Shown one piece after another: positions 53,493 through 62,180 of a DNA stretch of 64,000 nucleotides. Location: NCBI GenBank assembly GCA_964604155.1, contig CAZRXY010000014.1, positions 1 to 64,000 of the forward strand, read 5' to 3'. This stretch comes from Stygibacter sp964604155 (GTDB lineage: Bacteria > Cloacimonadota > Cloacimonadia > Cloacimonadales > TCS61). Under the pieces are notes generated by a model that was given only the letters and a program-made list of their open reading frames with translations, was not told the DNA's origin and made no database searches. Positions within the stretch are counted from its first letter, which is position 1. Each line of letters begins with the position of its first letter. A program made the translations under genes and the position numbers.

Positions 53493-53569
53493 TGGTCGGG
53501 ATGAGAGGATTTGAACCTCCGACCTCGCGGTCCCGAACCGAGCGCGCTACCGAACTGCGCTACATCCCG
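53493..53569 (-). tRNA. tRNA-Pro (anticodon CGG)
   Basis: Cloverleaf: acceptor CGGGATG / CATCCCG, D-stem GCGC / GCGC, anticodon loop TTCGGGA (anticodon CGG), T-arm GGAGG-TTCAAAT-CCTCT, and an encoded CCA end. The anticodon stem CTCGG / CCGCG has one mismatch (position 28-42). Transcribed leftwards from the motif-bearing promoter at 53.6 kb. Confidence 0.93.
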
Positions 53570-53604
53570 ACGTACTGGAATGAAATTTTGCCTGCCCTGT
53601 TTTC

Positions 53605-53642
53605 TGTCAAGCAATATCAATGCCCTGGCATACCCCCAAAAT
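53605..53642 (-). promoter_or_regulatory. GGGGGTATGCC motif and TTGACA box before tRNA-Pro
   Basis: Minus strand: AATTTTGGGGGTATGCC, 16 bp, TTGACA (53610-53605), about 36 bp before the tRNA 5' end. This shows the motif serves a stable RNA gene as well as protein genes. Confidence 0.6.
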
Positions 53643-53684
53643 TAGTTCGAAAAGTGGAAATAATGATCAAGCAAACAATTTATC

Positions 53685-53789
53685 GTCAACATCCCGGAGT
53701 CCTATAGACCATCATGGATGTAACTTAGCTGATTTGTTAGCTTCCAGATAAAACCTCCCAAATGTTCGAAGATCTCCGGGATGGTTGAC
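53685..53789 (-). repeat. palindromic unit, inverted copy
   Basis: Ends GTCAACATCCCGGAG ... CTCCGGGATGGTTGAC. Together with the adjacent 45 bp and the GGGGGTATGCC motif it is an inverted copy of 51763-51926; the 45-bp link (TTTACTTGATCATTA and following) is nearly identical. Confidence 0.7.
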
Positions 53790-53946
53790 CCACAATAATA
53801 CAACTATATTCATTTTTTCCCAGCTATCAGCCAATGCAGACGTGTTTCATCTTTATCAATCAATAAGCATTATTGAATATGCTCACTTCACATCACTCTT
53901 CACCCATCACACATCACTATTCTCAATTATATCCCCTCTGCGCCCC

Positions 53947-54312
53947 CTGTCTGCCTTGTCGAACATTGTTCGTAGTATGGTGGTTCATAATCTTCTCTTT
54001 TTTTTACAACCACTGAAGGCATGGAATAGCGCTGAAAATGTAAGAAAATTAAAATACTTGTAGATCATCATTCTTATTCCTCTTTTCTTACTTCTGTGTA
54101 ATTCTGTGATTTCTGTGGTTCATAATCTTCTCTTTTTTACAACCGCTGAAAGCTCTGAATGACACTGAAAATGTAAGACAAGAAATAATGCCACTCATTT
54201 TATTACTCATTCCTTTTTTTCTGTGCTTCTCTCCGTTCGTGTCGTTCGTGCTGTTCGCCTGCCATGTCGAACCTTGTTCGTAGTTGGTAGTTCATAATCT
54301 TCTCTTTTTTTT
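53947..54312 (+). repeat. imperfect direct repeats (GGTTCATAATCTTCTC)
   Basis: Units of roughly 70 bp with a shared core GTTCATAATCTTCTCTTTT and, in two of them, ACAACC(A/G)CTGAA ... ACTGAAAATGTAAGA. Confidence 0.65.
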
Positions 54313-54413
54313 AATTAACTTGGTTGATAGCTAATCGGTAATAATGTAAAAAACGCATGCTAAACCGGGTGAAGAGGCGAAGGAGAGGGAGGACGGATAC
54401 TGAGTATAAAACT

Positions 54414-54443
54414 CCCCGAGCTAAAGGCACGGGGCTACTCATT
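54414..54443 (+). repeat. dispersed repeat (GAGCTAAA block), second copy
   Basis: CCCCGAGCTAAAGGCACGGGG then CTACTCATT. See 51646-51676. Confidence 0.5.
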
Positions 54444-54481
54444 CAAAATTAAACATCCAAAATTCAAAATTATCCCATCAT

Positions 54482-54579
54482 CCTTGCAGGGTGTTTTGAA
54501 ACAGAGATAAGAAAAATTCCGGGGGCATACCAGTGATATTGAGAACTGAGTTGACAAAAAAAGGGAAGATATTTATTTT
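54482..54579 (+). promoter_or_regulatory. selD promoter with GGGGGCATACC motif
   Basis: AAATTCCGGGGGCATACC (54514-54531), 19 bp, TTGACA (54551-54556), 17 bp, TATTTT (54574-54579). This is the clearest motif plus -35/-10 set in the window. GCAGGGTGTTTTGAA upstream resembles the block before the hdr motif. Confidence 0.7.
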
Positions 54580-54606
54580 CCCAGGCATCCTGACAGGAGG
54601 TGTTTC

Positions 54607-55647
54607 ATGGAAATAGTGCCAATGACCCACTATGTGAAAGCTGCGGGCTGAGCAGCCAAGTTAAGCCCGGGGGACCTGGGCAGAGTGATGCAGGGTTTGC
54701 AATTGCCGGTGAATGATGATTTGTTATTAGGAGTAGGAAGTAGTGATGATGCCGGAATATACAAGCTTACTCCTGAGCTGGCACTTGTGCAGACTCTCGA
54801 TTTTATCACACCTGTAGTGGATGATCCTTATATATTTGGTCAGATTGCCGCTGCTAACAGTCTAAGTGATGTCTGGGCGATGGGCGGCGTAGTTCGCACT
54901 GCTTTAAATATAGTGGCTTATGATAATTGTCATCTCACGTTAGATCATCTGAAAGAGATACTGGCTGGTGGTGCGGATAAGATCAGGGAAGCCGGCGGAG
55001 TGATGATGGGCGGTCACACTATTGCTGACCCGGAGATGAAATATGGATTATGCGTCACAGGCACAGTGCATCCGGAAAAATATATCCGCAATAATACTAC
55101 TCAGCCAGGAGACGTAATAATTCTCACCAAGCCTTTGGGTATGGGCGTGATCACCACTTCTATCAAAGGCGAGATGACCGATGAAGCTACTATAAAAGAA
55201 GCTGTCTTTTATATGTCTTATCTTAATAAATATGCTGCTGAAGCAGCAATTCGTATTGGGGTGCACGCCATGACGGATGTTACGGGATTTGGCTTATTGG
55301 GGCATCTTAATGAAATGACCAATCAGCAAACTTCCATAGAGCTTGAATATAATAATATACCCATTATAGAAGCTGCTCATGAGCTGGCTTCCTATGGTCT
55401 CTTCCCTGCCGGAACCTATTCCAATGAGGGTTATTATCAAGATTATTGCCAGATAGATGAGAACTTGCAAAATGACGATAAAATGTTGCTTTATGATCCG
55501 CAGACCTCTGGTGGTCTACTTCTGAGCGTAGCAGAAAACAAGGCAGAACTTCTTATGCGGGAGCTACGGGAAACCGGAATTTCACGGGCAGCAGTTATCG
55601 GCTGTGTGTCACCTAAAAAACATTGCAATATTATAATCAGGAGATGA
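54607..55647 (+). CDS. selD: selenide, water dikinase (selenophosphate synthetase), selenocysteine-containing
   Basis: A 346-residue enzyme making selenophosphate from selenide and ATP. The true start is ATG 54607, behind AGGAGG. Codon 15 is TGA (54649-54651) in the context HYVKAAG-U-AAKLSPGDL, which is the conserved active-site loop where SelD proteins have Cys or Sec. A start at 54688 after the TGA would remove the catalytic residue and the glycine-rich loop. Other motifs: LGVGSSDDAGIY, DFITPVVDDPY, ANSLSDVWAMGG and GGHTIADPEMKYG. It shows that the organism makes selenoproteins; selA, selB and selC must lie outside this window. The GH31 gene starts 2 bp after its stop. Confidence 0.95.
54649..54681 (+). 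other. Sec codon and SECIS hairpin of selD
   Basis: TGA (54649-54651), 13 nt, then a 7-bp stem GCCCGGG / CCTGGGC (one G-T pair) with loop GGA (54672-54674). The distance and the G residues at the start of the loop match the bacterial SECIS rule. Confidence 0.8.
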
Positions 55648-55649
55648 TC

Positions 55650-57788
55650 ATGAAAGCCTGCCGCTTTGGTAATCCCCTTTCTTCTGGGGCTGTTATAGAA
55701 AAGCCTACAAAATTTCTCTCAAAATTTGATGCTTCAGGCATCAGACAAAGCAAAAATTCTACTTCGATCTCTTTTAGTTACAGACTTTCCAATAATGATG
55801 TAGTTTTTGGACTGGGTGAACAGATGGGAGGCATCAATAAACGCGGCAGAAAATATATCACCTATAATACGGATGTAACCGAGCATACTCCGGAAAAACT
55901 ATCTCTATATGGTTCGCACCCTTTTCTTATCGTTCATGGGAAAAAGGATTGGGGGATATTTCTGGATTATCCCGGCGAAATCTTATTTGATCTAGGATTT
56001 TCGCATAAAGACCTGCTAATGATCACCGTGCAGTCTCATGATTTTGATCTCTTTTACTGGTGTGACCTCACCTGGCAGGAAATAGTTACGGAATACATCA
56101 CGCTCACCGGAGGTGTTTACATCCCGCCTAAGTGGGCATTTGGATATCAACAGAGCCGCTGGAGCTATCCTGATGCAGATAGCGTTAGAGAAATTGCCGA
56201 TAAATTCCGCCAGCTTGGTATCCCCTGTGATGCAATTTACCTCGATATAGATTATATGCAGGATTATAAGGTATTTTCAATCAATAAAGAGCGTTTCCCC
56301 AAATTCAGCGAATTTGTGAAGGAACTGAAAGATAAAGGTTTTCATCTCGTGCCCATAATTGACCCGGGCGTAAAAATTGAACCCGAATATAAGGTCTTCG
56401 ATGAAGGGTTCAAAAATAAATATTTCTGTACGGACGAAGCAGGAGAGTTTTACAAGGCAGCGGTTTGGCCCGGTCTCACTCATCTTCCTGATTTCTCTGC
56501 GAAAGCTGTCCGCACCTGGTGGGGCGGGCTTTATGATCAATTGATCACTCAGGGAATTGAAGGCTTCTGGAATGATATGAATGAGCCTTCCATCTTCTTC
56601 TCAGAGCCACGCAGTAAGGTTATTTACGAAAAATTGCATCAAGCTGCCAAAAGTGATAAACTAATTGAGCTGGATTTGAGCTCACTTCGGGGAGAACTCA
56701 CTCGATTGCATAACAGCAGAGATGATTATAAAGCCATCTATCAGCACCCGGAAAAGAATTGCAGGATATGCCATGACAATATTCACAATCTTTATGGTGC
56801 TCAAATGACCCTGGCATTTTCTGACCATGTGCAGGAAAAATATCCTGAGAAAAGGTTTTTAATCTTCAGTCGCTCCAGCTATAGCGGCTCACAGCGTTAT
56901 GCCGGCATCTGGTACGGAGATAATAAAAGCTGGTGGCAACACCTGGAAATGAATATCAAAATGCTGATCAATTGTAATCTTGGCGGCTATTTTTATAGTG
57001 GAGCAGATATTGGCGGATTCGGAGATAACTGCCGGTCTGAACTTCTCGTCCGCTGGCTGCAACTTGGCGTATTCAGTCCGCTTTTCCGCAATCACTCGGC
57101 TATCTATACCCGCAACCAGGAGCCCTGGGCATTTGATGATGATACTCTCATAAATTCTCGCAATATTATCCGCCTGCGTTATGCCTTTATGCCCTGGCTG
57201 TATTCGCAGTTTTTAGAATTTGCCGGTATGAATATCCCGCTAATCCGCTCATTATACTGGGATTATAATACACCCCGTGCTCTGCAAACCGAAGATCAAT
57301 TCTGCTTTGGCGAAAGCTGCCTCATTGCACCTGTATATAAACCAAACAGCACCGGCAGATTCGTGTACCTGCCGGAAGACCGCTGGCTTATCTGGAAAGC
57401 TCGTACCTGGGAAGAACGCAATCTGGAAATCATAGAAGCCGGAGATCACTATCTAAATTGCCCATTAGACAGACAATTGATCTTTTTCCGTGAAAATTCA
57501 CTTTTTGCTCTGCAGGAACCGGAAGATTTCGTGGATCAGCGTAAACCCGATACCTTGATCATTATCGGATTAGTTACCCGCCAGGCACAACTCAAATTAA
57601 TGGTAGATAGCGGTAAATATCCCGCCTTCTCAGGCATGTCTGTTCTGGAAATTTCTGTCAATTTTATTGATAACTGCTTTGAAATCGAGACCCATACAAT
57701 AAAAAAAGAGACTCTGCCCTGGAAACATCTGGTTTTTGAGCTCTATGATACCGAGGGTAAACTGGCGATCAGCCATAGAAAAATATAA
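55650..57788 (+). CDS. GH31 alpha-glucosidase
   Basis: A 712-residue enzyme hydrolysing alpha-glucosidic bonds from the non-reducing end. The N-terminal domain has FGLGEQMGGINKRG. The barrel has PKWAFGYQQSRWSYPD, LDIDYMQDYKVF, the nucleophile aspartate in FWNDMNEPS and the acid/base aspartate in SGADIGGFGDN. No signal peptide, so cytoplasmic. The ATG at 55650 has AGGAG in front, inside the selD 3' end. It fits with MalQ for glycogen or maltodextrin use. Its coupling to selD appears to be positional only. Confidence 0.93.
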   Translation: MKACRFGNPLSSGAVIEKPTKFLSKFDASGIRQSKNSTSISFSYRLSNNDVVFGLGEQMGGINKRGRKYITYNTDVTEHTPEKLSLYGSHPFLIVHGKKDWGIFLDYPGEILFDLGFSHKDLLMITVQSHDFDLFYWCDLTWQEIVTEYITLTGGVYIPPKWAFGYQQSRWSYPDADSVREIADKFRQLGIPCDAIYLDIDYMQDYKVFSINKERFPKFSEFVKELKDKGFHLVPIIDPGVKIEPEYKVFDEGFKNKYFCTDEAGEFYKAAVWPGLTHLPDFSAKAVRTWWGGLYDQLITQGIEGFWNDMNEPSIFFSEPRSKVIYEKLHQAAKSDKLIELDLSSLRGELTRLHNSRDDYKAIYQHPEKNCRICHDNIHNLYGAQMTLAFSDHVQEKYPEKRFLIFSRSSYSGSQRYAGIWYGDNKSWWQHLEMNIKMLINCNLGGYFYSGADIGGFGDNCRSELLVRWLQLGVFSPLFRNHSAIYTRNQEPWAFDDDTLINSRNIIRLRYAFMPWLYSQFLEFAGMNIPLIRSLYWDYNTPRALQTEDQFCFGESCLIAPVYKPNSTGRFVYLPEDRWLIWKARTWEERNLEIIEAGDHYLNCPLDRQLIFFRENSLFALQEPEDFVDQRKPDTLIIIGLVTRQAQLKLMVDSGKYPAFSGMSVLEISVNFIDNCFEIETHTIKKETLPWKHLVFELYDTEGKLAISHRKI

Positions 57789-57800
57789 ATAAGAGGACTT

Positions 57801-60383
57801 ATGAAAATAACAATTATCATCACTTTTTTGCTTTTTACGACAATAATACTCGCCGCTGATATCGATATAGAACGCATATATCGTTACGCCGGTGAAAATG
57901 CCCCGGAACTTGTAGATTTATTAGAAACTGCCGCACCCGATACGCTGCCCTATTATGAATTTCTTCTAAAAAATAGCTCTGCTTCCGACCTGGCAATCCT
58001 CACGGCAGATTATCTCAAGCAAAATGTGCATTATGCCCTTTTATCCAGAACACTTAAGTATGCAAAATCCTATGATGACCAGATATTTAATCACTTTGTA
58101 TTGCCCCACAGAATGTCTCAAGAGCCCCTCGAAGAATGGCGTCCAGAATTCTATAAAGAACTTTTACCAATGATAGAAGACTATGAACATATAGAAGAAG
58201 CTGCCATCATCATCAATATCTGGTGCCTGGAGCAAATGACCTATAAGCCCACCCATGGTCGCGATCAAAGTGCCTTCACCTCTATAAAACGCGGTTTTGG
58301 CAGATGCGAAGAAATGATGATCATCTATATGTGTGCCGCACGTGCTCTAGGAATTCCCGTGCGAAGCTGCTCTGCCCCATATTGGAATTTCACAGATAGC
58401 AATCATGCCTGGATTGAGGTGTGGACGCCAACAGGCTGGAAATATCTGGGCGAACCCGCCAGCTCACTCAGCAAAACCTGGTTCACCAGTACCACGCAGC
58501 GTGCCACCCTCATCACCGCTAATGCCTTTGGTAATTATCATCATCATAATACTATTAAGCAAAAAGATAATGTTACTACCCTTTGCTCAATTGAATTTTA
58601 TACGGAAAGCTATAAGTGCCGCATTACGGTAATTGATGAAAATAACGAGCCGGTTGCAGATGCTCTTGTCATGCCTATGGCAGTATCATTTGGCGGTATC
58701 TGGCAAATGACCTCGCTCATTACTGACGAAAATGGCTCCTGCAGTATCCCACTGGGAAAAGGCAGCACCCTTCTGATGGCTGGCAAAGACTCCCTGGCTG
58801 CCTGGCAAATGCTCACTAATCTGGATGGTGATGACAGAGATATCGTTCTCACGCTCACCCAAAACAGGCAGATCGATGAAGAATTCTTATTTCTGTTTCC
58901 TCTACCGGGCTCTAATCCGCTTGATAATGAAGAACCCACTTTTTTTGACGAAAAATTTGATCTCATGCGGGAAAATGCCGATCTCAAAAGGAAAACCAGG
59001 CTTGATTCCAGAAAACAAACTGCTGAATTTGCTCGTCTATACGACGCAGTATATCAAAAAAACCCGCCTGATGATGAATATTTTGCCGAGAGAAAATCCT
59101 TTCTTGATAAAGCAGATGAATTGGCAGATAATACCCCTCACTTTTTGCAGGTGCTAAATAAACAAGATAGTGCCAAAAACTGGATCATCATGGAGATGAT
59201 AAAAACCTGGGATATCAAAGACCTTTGTGAATTGCCGGATTCCACCGCAATAGCAGATATCTGTGATATTTTTTCGGCAAACCGCTACCGCTTTGCCGCC
59301 TCAGACAGCCTGTTTTCTGCCGGATGCATCGCCCGTACCTGGAGATCAGCAAGCCCCGTTCAAAACGCCTGGCAAAAAAATTTCTATCAATATATACTGC
59401 CATATTTTGCAGATGAGGCAGAAACTACCTTACATAACCTTAATAACTGGATAGAGCAAAGTACTGTAATCGAAGAAGATTTCCCCTGGAATTATTATTC
59501 CTCTCCACTCACTCCACCAGAAATCCTGAATCTGCAGATTATTCCCGAATTCTACAGGACAAAACTGCTGAATTCTGCCCTGAAACTCGCAGGTATCCCC
59601 GTCCGCTGGCAAGGACAATTAGAGTATCATAACGGCTTAGAATGGCTGGCAGCAACCTCTACAGCAACAGAGAATACACCCGAAAGTGAACTAAAAGAAT
59701 TCAGCCTGGTGATCACCGTGGATGGCGAGAATGTGCTGGCAGAACCTTACGGAAATTTCCTGATTGCCAGTCTGGAAAATGATGGCTACCTCTACCCCAC
59801 CTGGTTCGATGGCGAAAATGATTCCCTTGCCTATAAAGGTAAATACCGTAAAACTGCTGATGAAGTTATTCATATCCAAGCCGCAATCCGTAATGGTAAT
59901 GGCGATGCCCGCGTAATCATCAAACCCATTTTGGATGATGACCAGCAGATAGCCATCGATCTCCTTACACCTCGCGAATACCTTGATATCAGCCTCGATT
60001 GGAAGCCTGATGTTCTGGAAAATATTATAGATATCTCCGGTTCCCAGCCCTTTGAAGGTAAAAAAATTATCATGATCCGCTCTAAAGATGACAGCGAACC
60101 ACAAAATCATACTACTCGCTTCCTCAGCGAAAAAATTGATAAATTTGCCGAACTCAATGCCCGGCTCTATATATATTCCGAAAACCGCTCTATGCGCGAT
60201 CTGCAAAATGATGAACGATTGCAAACCGCTTATCTCCTACGCGGCAAGCCAATCTTATCCGATATAATAGCCGCAGAAAATTATCCCGCTCTCTTCATAC
60301 TAGACGAAAATAATGCCCTCATTTTCTCTACTACCGGCTATAATATGGGTATCGCAGACCTTATTATCAGAAAGCTGAAGTAA
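57801..60383 (+). CDS. exported transglutaminase-like domain protein
   Basis: An 860-residue protein with signal peptide MKITIIITFLLFTTIILAA. A transglutaminase-like (papain-fold) core has Cys169 in GFGRCEEMMIIYM and His202 in NHAWIEVW, with a following WKYLGEP region for the third residue. A carboxypeptidase-regulatory-like segment (VIDENNEPVADALVMP) comes next. The C-terminus (ALFILDENNALIFSTTG) recalls a thioredoxin fold without active cysteines. No sorting domain is present, so it is likely periplasmic. Such proteins often act as peptidases or amidases; the substrate is unknown. It starts 12 bp after the GH31 gene. Confidence 0.8.
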   Translation: MKITIIITFLLFTTIILAADIDIERIYRYAGENAPELVDLLETAAPDTLPYYEFLLKNSSASDLAILTADYLKQNVHYALLSRTLKYAKSYDDQIFNHFVLPHRMSQEPLEEWRPEFYKELLPMIEDYEHIEEAAIIINIWCLEQMTYKPTHGRDQSAFTSIKRGFGRCEEMMIIYMCAARALGIPVRSCSAPYWNFTDSNHAWIEVWTPTGWKYLGEPASSLSKTWFTSTTQRATLITANAFGNYHHHNTIKQKDNVTTLCSIEFYTESYKCRITVIDENNEPVADALVMPMAVSFGGIWQMTSLITDENGSCSIPLGKGSTLLMAGKDSLAAWQMLTNLDGDDRDIVLTLTQNRQIDEEFLFLFPLPGSNPLDNEEPTFFDEKFDLMRENADLKRKTRLDSRKQTAEFARLYDAVYQKNPPDDEYFAERKSFLDKADELADNTPHFLQVLNKQDSAKNWIIMEMIKTWDIKDLCELPDSTAIADICDIFSANRYRFAASDSLFSAGCIARTWRSASPVQNAWQKNFYQYILPYFADEAETTLHNLNNWIEQSTVIEEDFPWNYYSSPLTPPEILNLQIIPEFYRTKLLNSALKLAGIPVRWQGQLEYHNGLEWLAATSTATENTPESELKEFSLVITVDGENVLAEPYGNFLIASLENDGYLYPTWFDGENDSLAYKGKYRKTADEVIHIQAAIRNGNGDARVIIKPILDDDQQIAIDLLTPREYLDISLDWKPDVLENIIDISGSQPFEGKKIIMIRSKDDSEPQNHTTRFLSEKIDKFAELNARLYIYSENRSMRDLQNDERLQTAYLLRGKPILSDIIAAENYPALFILDENNALIFSTTGYNMGIADLIIRKLK

Positions 60384-60409
60384 TTTTCCTGCAGAAATGA
60401 TTTATAACT

Positions 60410-61303
60410 ATGAATAAAAATCGCCTCAATGGCATTATCATGGGCAGCATTGCCTACCTGATGTGGGGATTTCTCCCCCTGTACTGGAAACTTATCATTA
60501 ATGTCCGCCCTCTGGAAATACTTGCTCACCGCATTGTCTGGAGCCTGGGATTCATCCTCCTCATTCTGGCAATCAAACGTGACGCAAAGTGGCTGCATAT
60601 TATCAAAAAAAATCCCAAACTTCTTCTGCTCTATCTTGCCAGTGCCATTTTAGTAAGCGTTAACTGGTTCACCTATATCTGGGCAGTTAATAACGCCCAT
60701 ACGGTTGATGCCAGCCTGGGATATTTTATCAACCCGCTCTTCACTGTTTTCCTCGGTACAGTATTTCTCCGCGAAAAACTTGTCACTGCTGAAATTATTG
60801 CCGTTATTCTCGCTCTTATCGGCGTAGTATTCCTCTCTGTTTATTACGGCTCGCTGCCCTGGGTTGCTATTGTGCTCACTATCTCTTTCGGGCTCTATGG
60901 CTTGATCAAAAAACAGGGACCTCTCGATGGTATCCAAAGTCTGGGTCTGGAAACCATGATCATCTTCATCCCCACTTTGATCTTCCTTATTCACCTTGAT
61001 ACAAATAGCAATGCCGCCTTTATCCACTCCGGCATAAAAACTACCCTCCTGCTCTTTGCTGCCGGCACTATCACTGCCACTCCACTTCTACTCTTTGGTC
61101 AAGCTGCCCGAAAAATACCCCTCTCCACTCTCGGCTTCCTGCAATATCTTGCCCCCACCTTCCAATTCCTCATCGGAGTCTTCATCTTCCACGAAGCATT
61201 CCAATTCCCCAAGCTTATTGGCTTCGCCATTATCTGGATCGCACTCATCATCTTCACCTTCACCCGCTTCTCAAGACATAATATTACCCAATATTCTAAG
61301 TAA
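60410..61303 (+). CDS. rarD: RarD-type EamA/DMT transporter
   Basis: A 297-residue membrane protein with ten predicted helices. The RarD signature is at the start: GSIAYLMWGFLPLYWKLI and EILAHRIVWSLGF, then TYIWAVNNAHTVDASLGYFI. The substrate of the RarD group is not firmly known. It lies 26 bp after the transglutaminase-like gene and ends the rightward unit. Confidence 0.92.
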   Translation: MNKNRLNGIIMGSIAYLMWGFLPLYWKLIINVRPLEILAHRIVWSLGFILLILAIKRDAKWLHIIKKNPKLLLLYLASAILVSVNWFTYIWAVNNAHTVDASLGYFINPLFTVFLGTVFLREKLVTAEIIAVILALIGVVFLSVYYGSLPWVAIVLTISFGLYGLIKKQGPLDGIQSLGLETMIIFIPTLIFLIHLDTNSNAAFIHSGIKTTLLLFAAGTITATPLLLFGQAARKIPLSTLGFLQYLAPTFQFLIGVFIFHEAFQFPKLIGFAIIWIALIIFTFTRFSRHNITQYSK

Positions 61304-61369
61304 TGCCTTGAACGATCAATATACATCTGATACTGAGATAATTGAAGAATTGCAGAATTTATAATATTC

Positions 61370-62068
61370 TCACTGTGTTTCCTGATATCTCTTGATCAGC
61401 ATTTCAATTGCTTTTATATCAATCTGCTTGTGAAGAAGATATTCTTCACCTGCAAACAGCTTGGGAGTTTTATATTGCGCTAAAATACTAATATTATGAT
61501 TATTGCATAAGGAATTATTAACAAGCTTACCATTTTCTGTGTTGATATCATATTTATTTATGGTTATATTGGGATTTGTTTCTTCAATGTACATTAAGGC
61601 TTCATTTGCTGAAATATGAAGAGTATCTTTTTCATCATAAATATAATCAATACTTAGCACAATATTTTCCTGATCATGAGTATTTTCCCGGACATCATAA
61701 AGCAGGGGCACGCAGCAGCCTCCTGCCTGGGCGTATTCTTTAACGACCCGCCGTAATTTGTCATAGATATCTAAGCCGGTAACTAGCTGATTACCTATAA
61801 GCACGGCAGGATAATCGATTGTGCCGAATTCTTTTATCAATTCCTGCAATAGCGTTTGAGCATCATTTTCATAAGTGTAATATTGAGTTGCGTCCAGATA
61901 ATACTTCTCTTCAAGCTCCGGAAGAACAAAATTGAATAGATCATCGCAGAGCGGACAATCATCCTCGATAAAGAGCAGCATCTGGATTTGGATTTCCCCG
62001 TATTCAGTATCTGATCCGATGACAAAGAGATGAAAAATACAAAAAAGCAGGATCAATACTAATTTCAT
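61370..62068 (-). CDS. exported thioredoxin-fold protein
   Basis: A 232-residue protein with signal peptide MKLVLILLFCIFHLFVIGS. The thioredoxin-like part has a CxxC site (IEDDCPLCDDLFNF, about residues 38-41) and the expected cis-proline in DYPAVLIG. Further on are a vicinal Cys-Cys pair (AGGCCVPL) and a second domain with a lone cysteine. GGAGG precedes the ATG. It is the last gene of the arsenite-efflux type operon and could reduce or bind metal(loid)s or disulfides in the periplasm; this is inference from context. Confidence 0.75.
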   Translation of the reverse strand: MKLVLILLFCIFHLFVIGSDTEYGEIQIQMLLFIEDDCPLCDDLFNFVLPELEEKYYLDATQYYTYENDAQTLLQELIKEFGTIDYPAVLIGNQLVTGLDIYDKLRRVVKEYAQAGGCCVPLLYDVRENTHDQENIVLSIDYIYDEKDTLHISANEALMYIEETNPNITINKYDINTENGKLVNNSLCNNHNISILAQYKTPKLFAGEEYLLHKQIDIKAIEMLIKRYQETQ

Positions 62069-62180
62069 ATCAGCCTCCTAAAGTGCTGAAAATTAAAACA
62101 ATTCCGATAGAAAATAAAAGAACTGCCATCAGAATTTTCGTCAGTCCGGTTTTTTGGGCTACCCATTCTCAGATATTTAC
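62069..62180 (-). other. intergenic stretch with an in-frame membrane-helix remnant
   Basis: In the frame of the ACR3 gene, beyond its stop and one further TGA, an open stretch encodes EWVAQKTGLTKILMAVLLFS then IGIVLIFSTLGG before the next stop. It looks like the last helix of a membrane protein, but no start codon or ribosome site precedes it. It may be a gene remnant. Confidence 0.35.

Larger units (their letters stand above)
53790..54606. other. repeat-rich intergenic region upstream of selD
   Basis: No gene is supported. It contains three copies of GGTTCATAATCTTCTC with T runs (near 53982, 54117 and 54287), two preceded by TGTCGAAC-(N)TTGTTCGTAG, diverged forms of the ACACAGGCTACC and GAGCTAAA blocks, and the selD promoter at its end. 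Confidence 0.6.

Noticed and set aside
53785..54063. 92-codon plus-strand frame upstream of selD
   Set aside because: It spans intergenic repeats, has biased low-complexity composition and no ribosome site.
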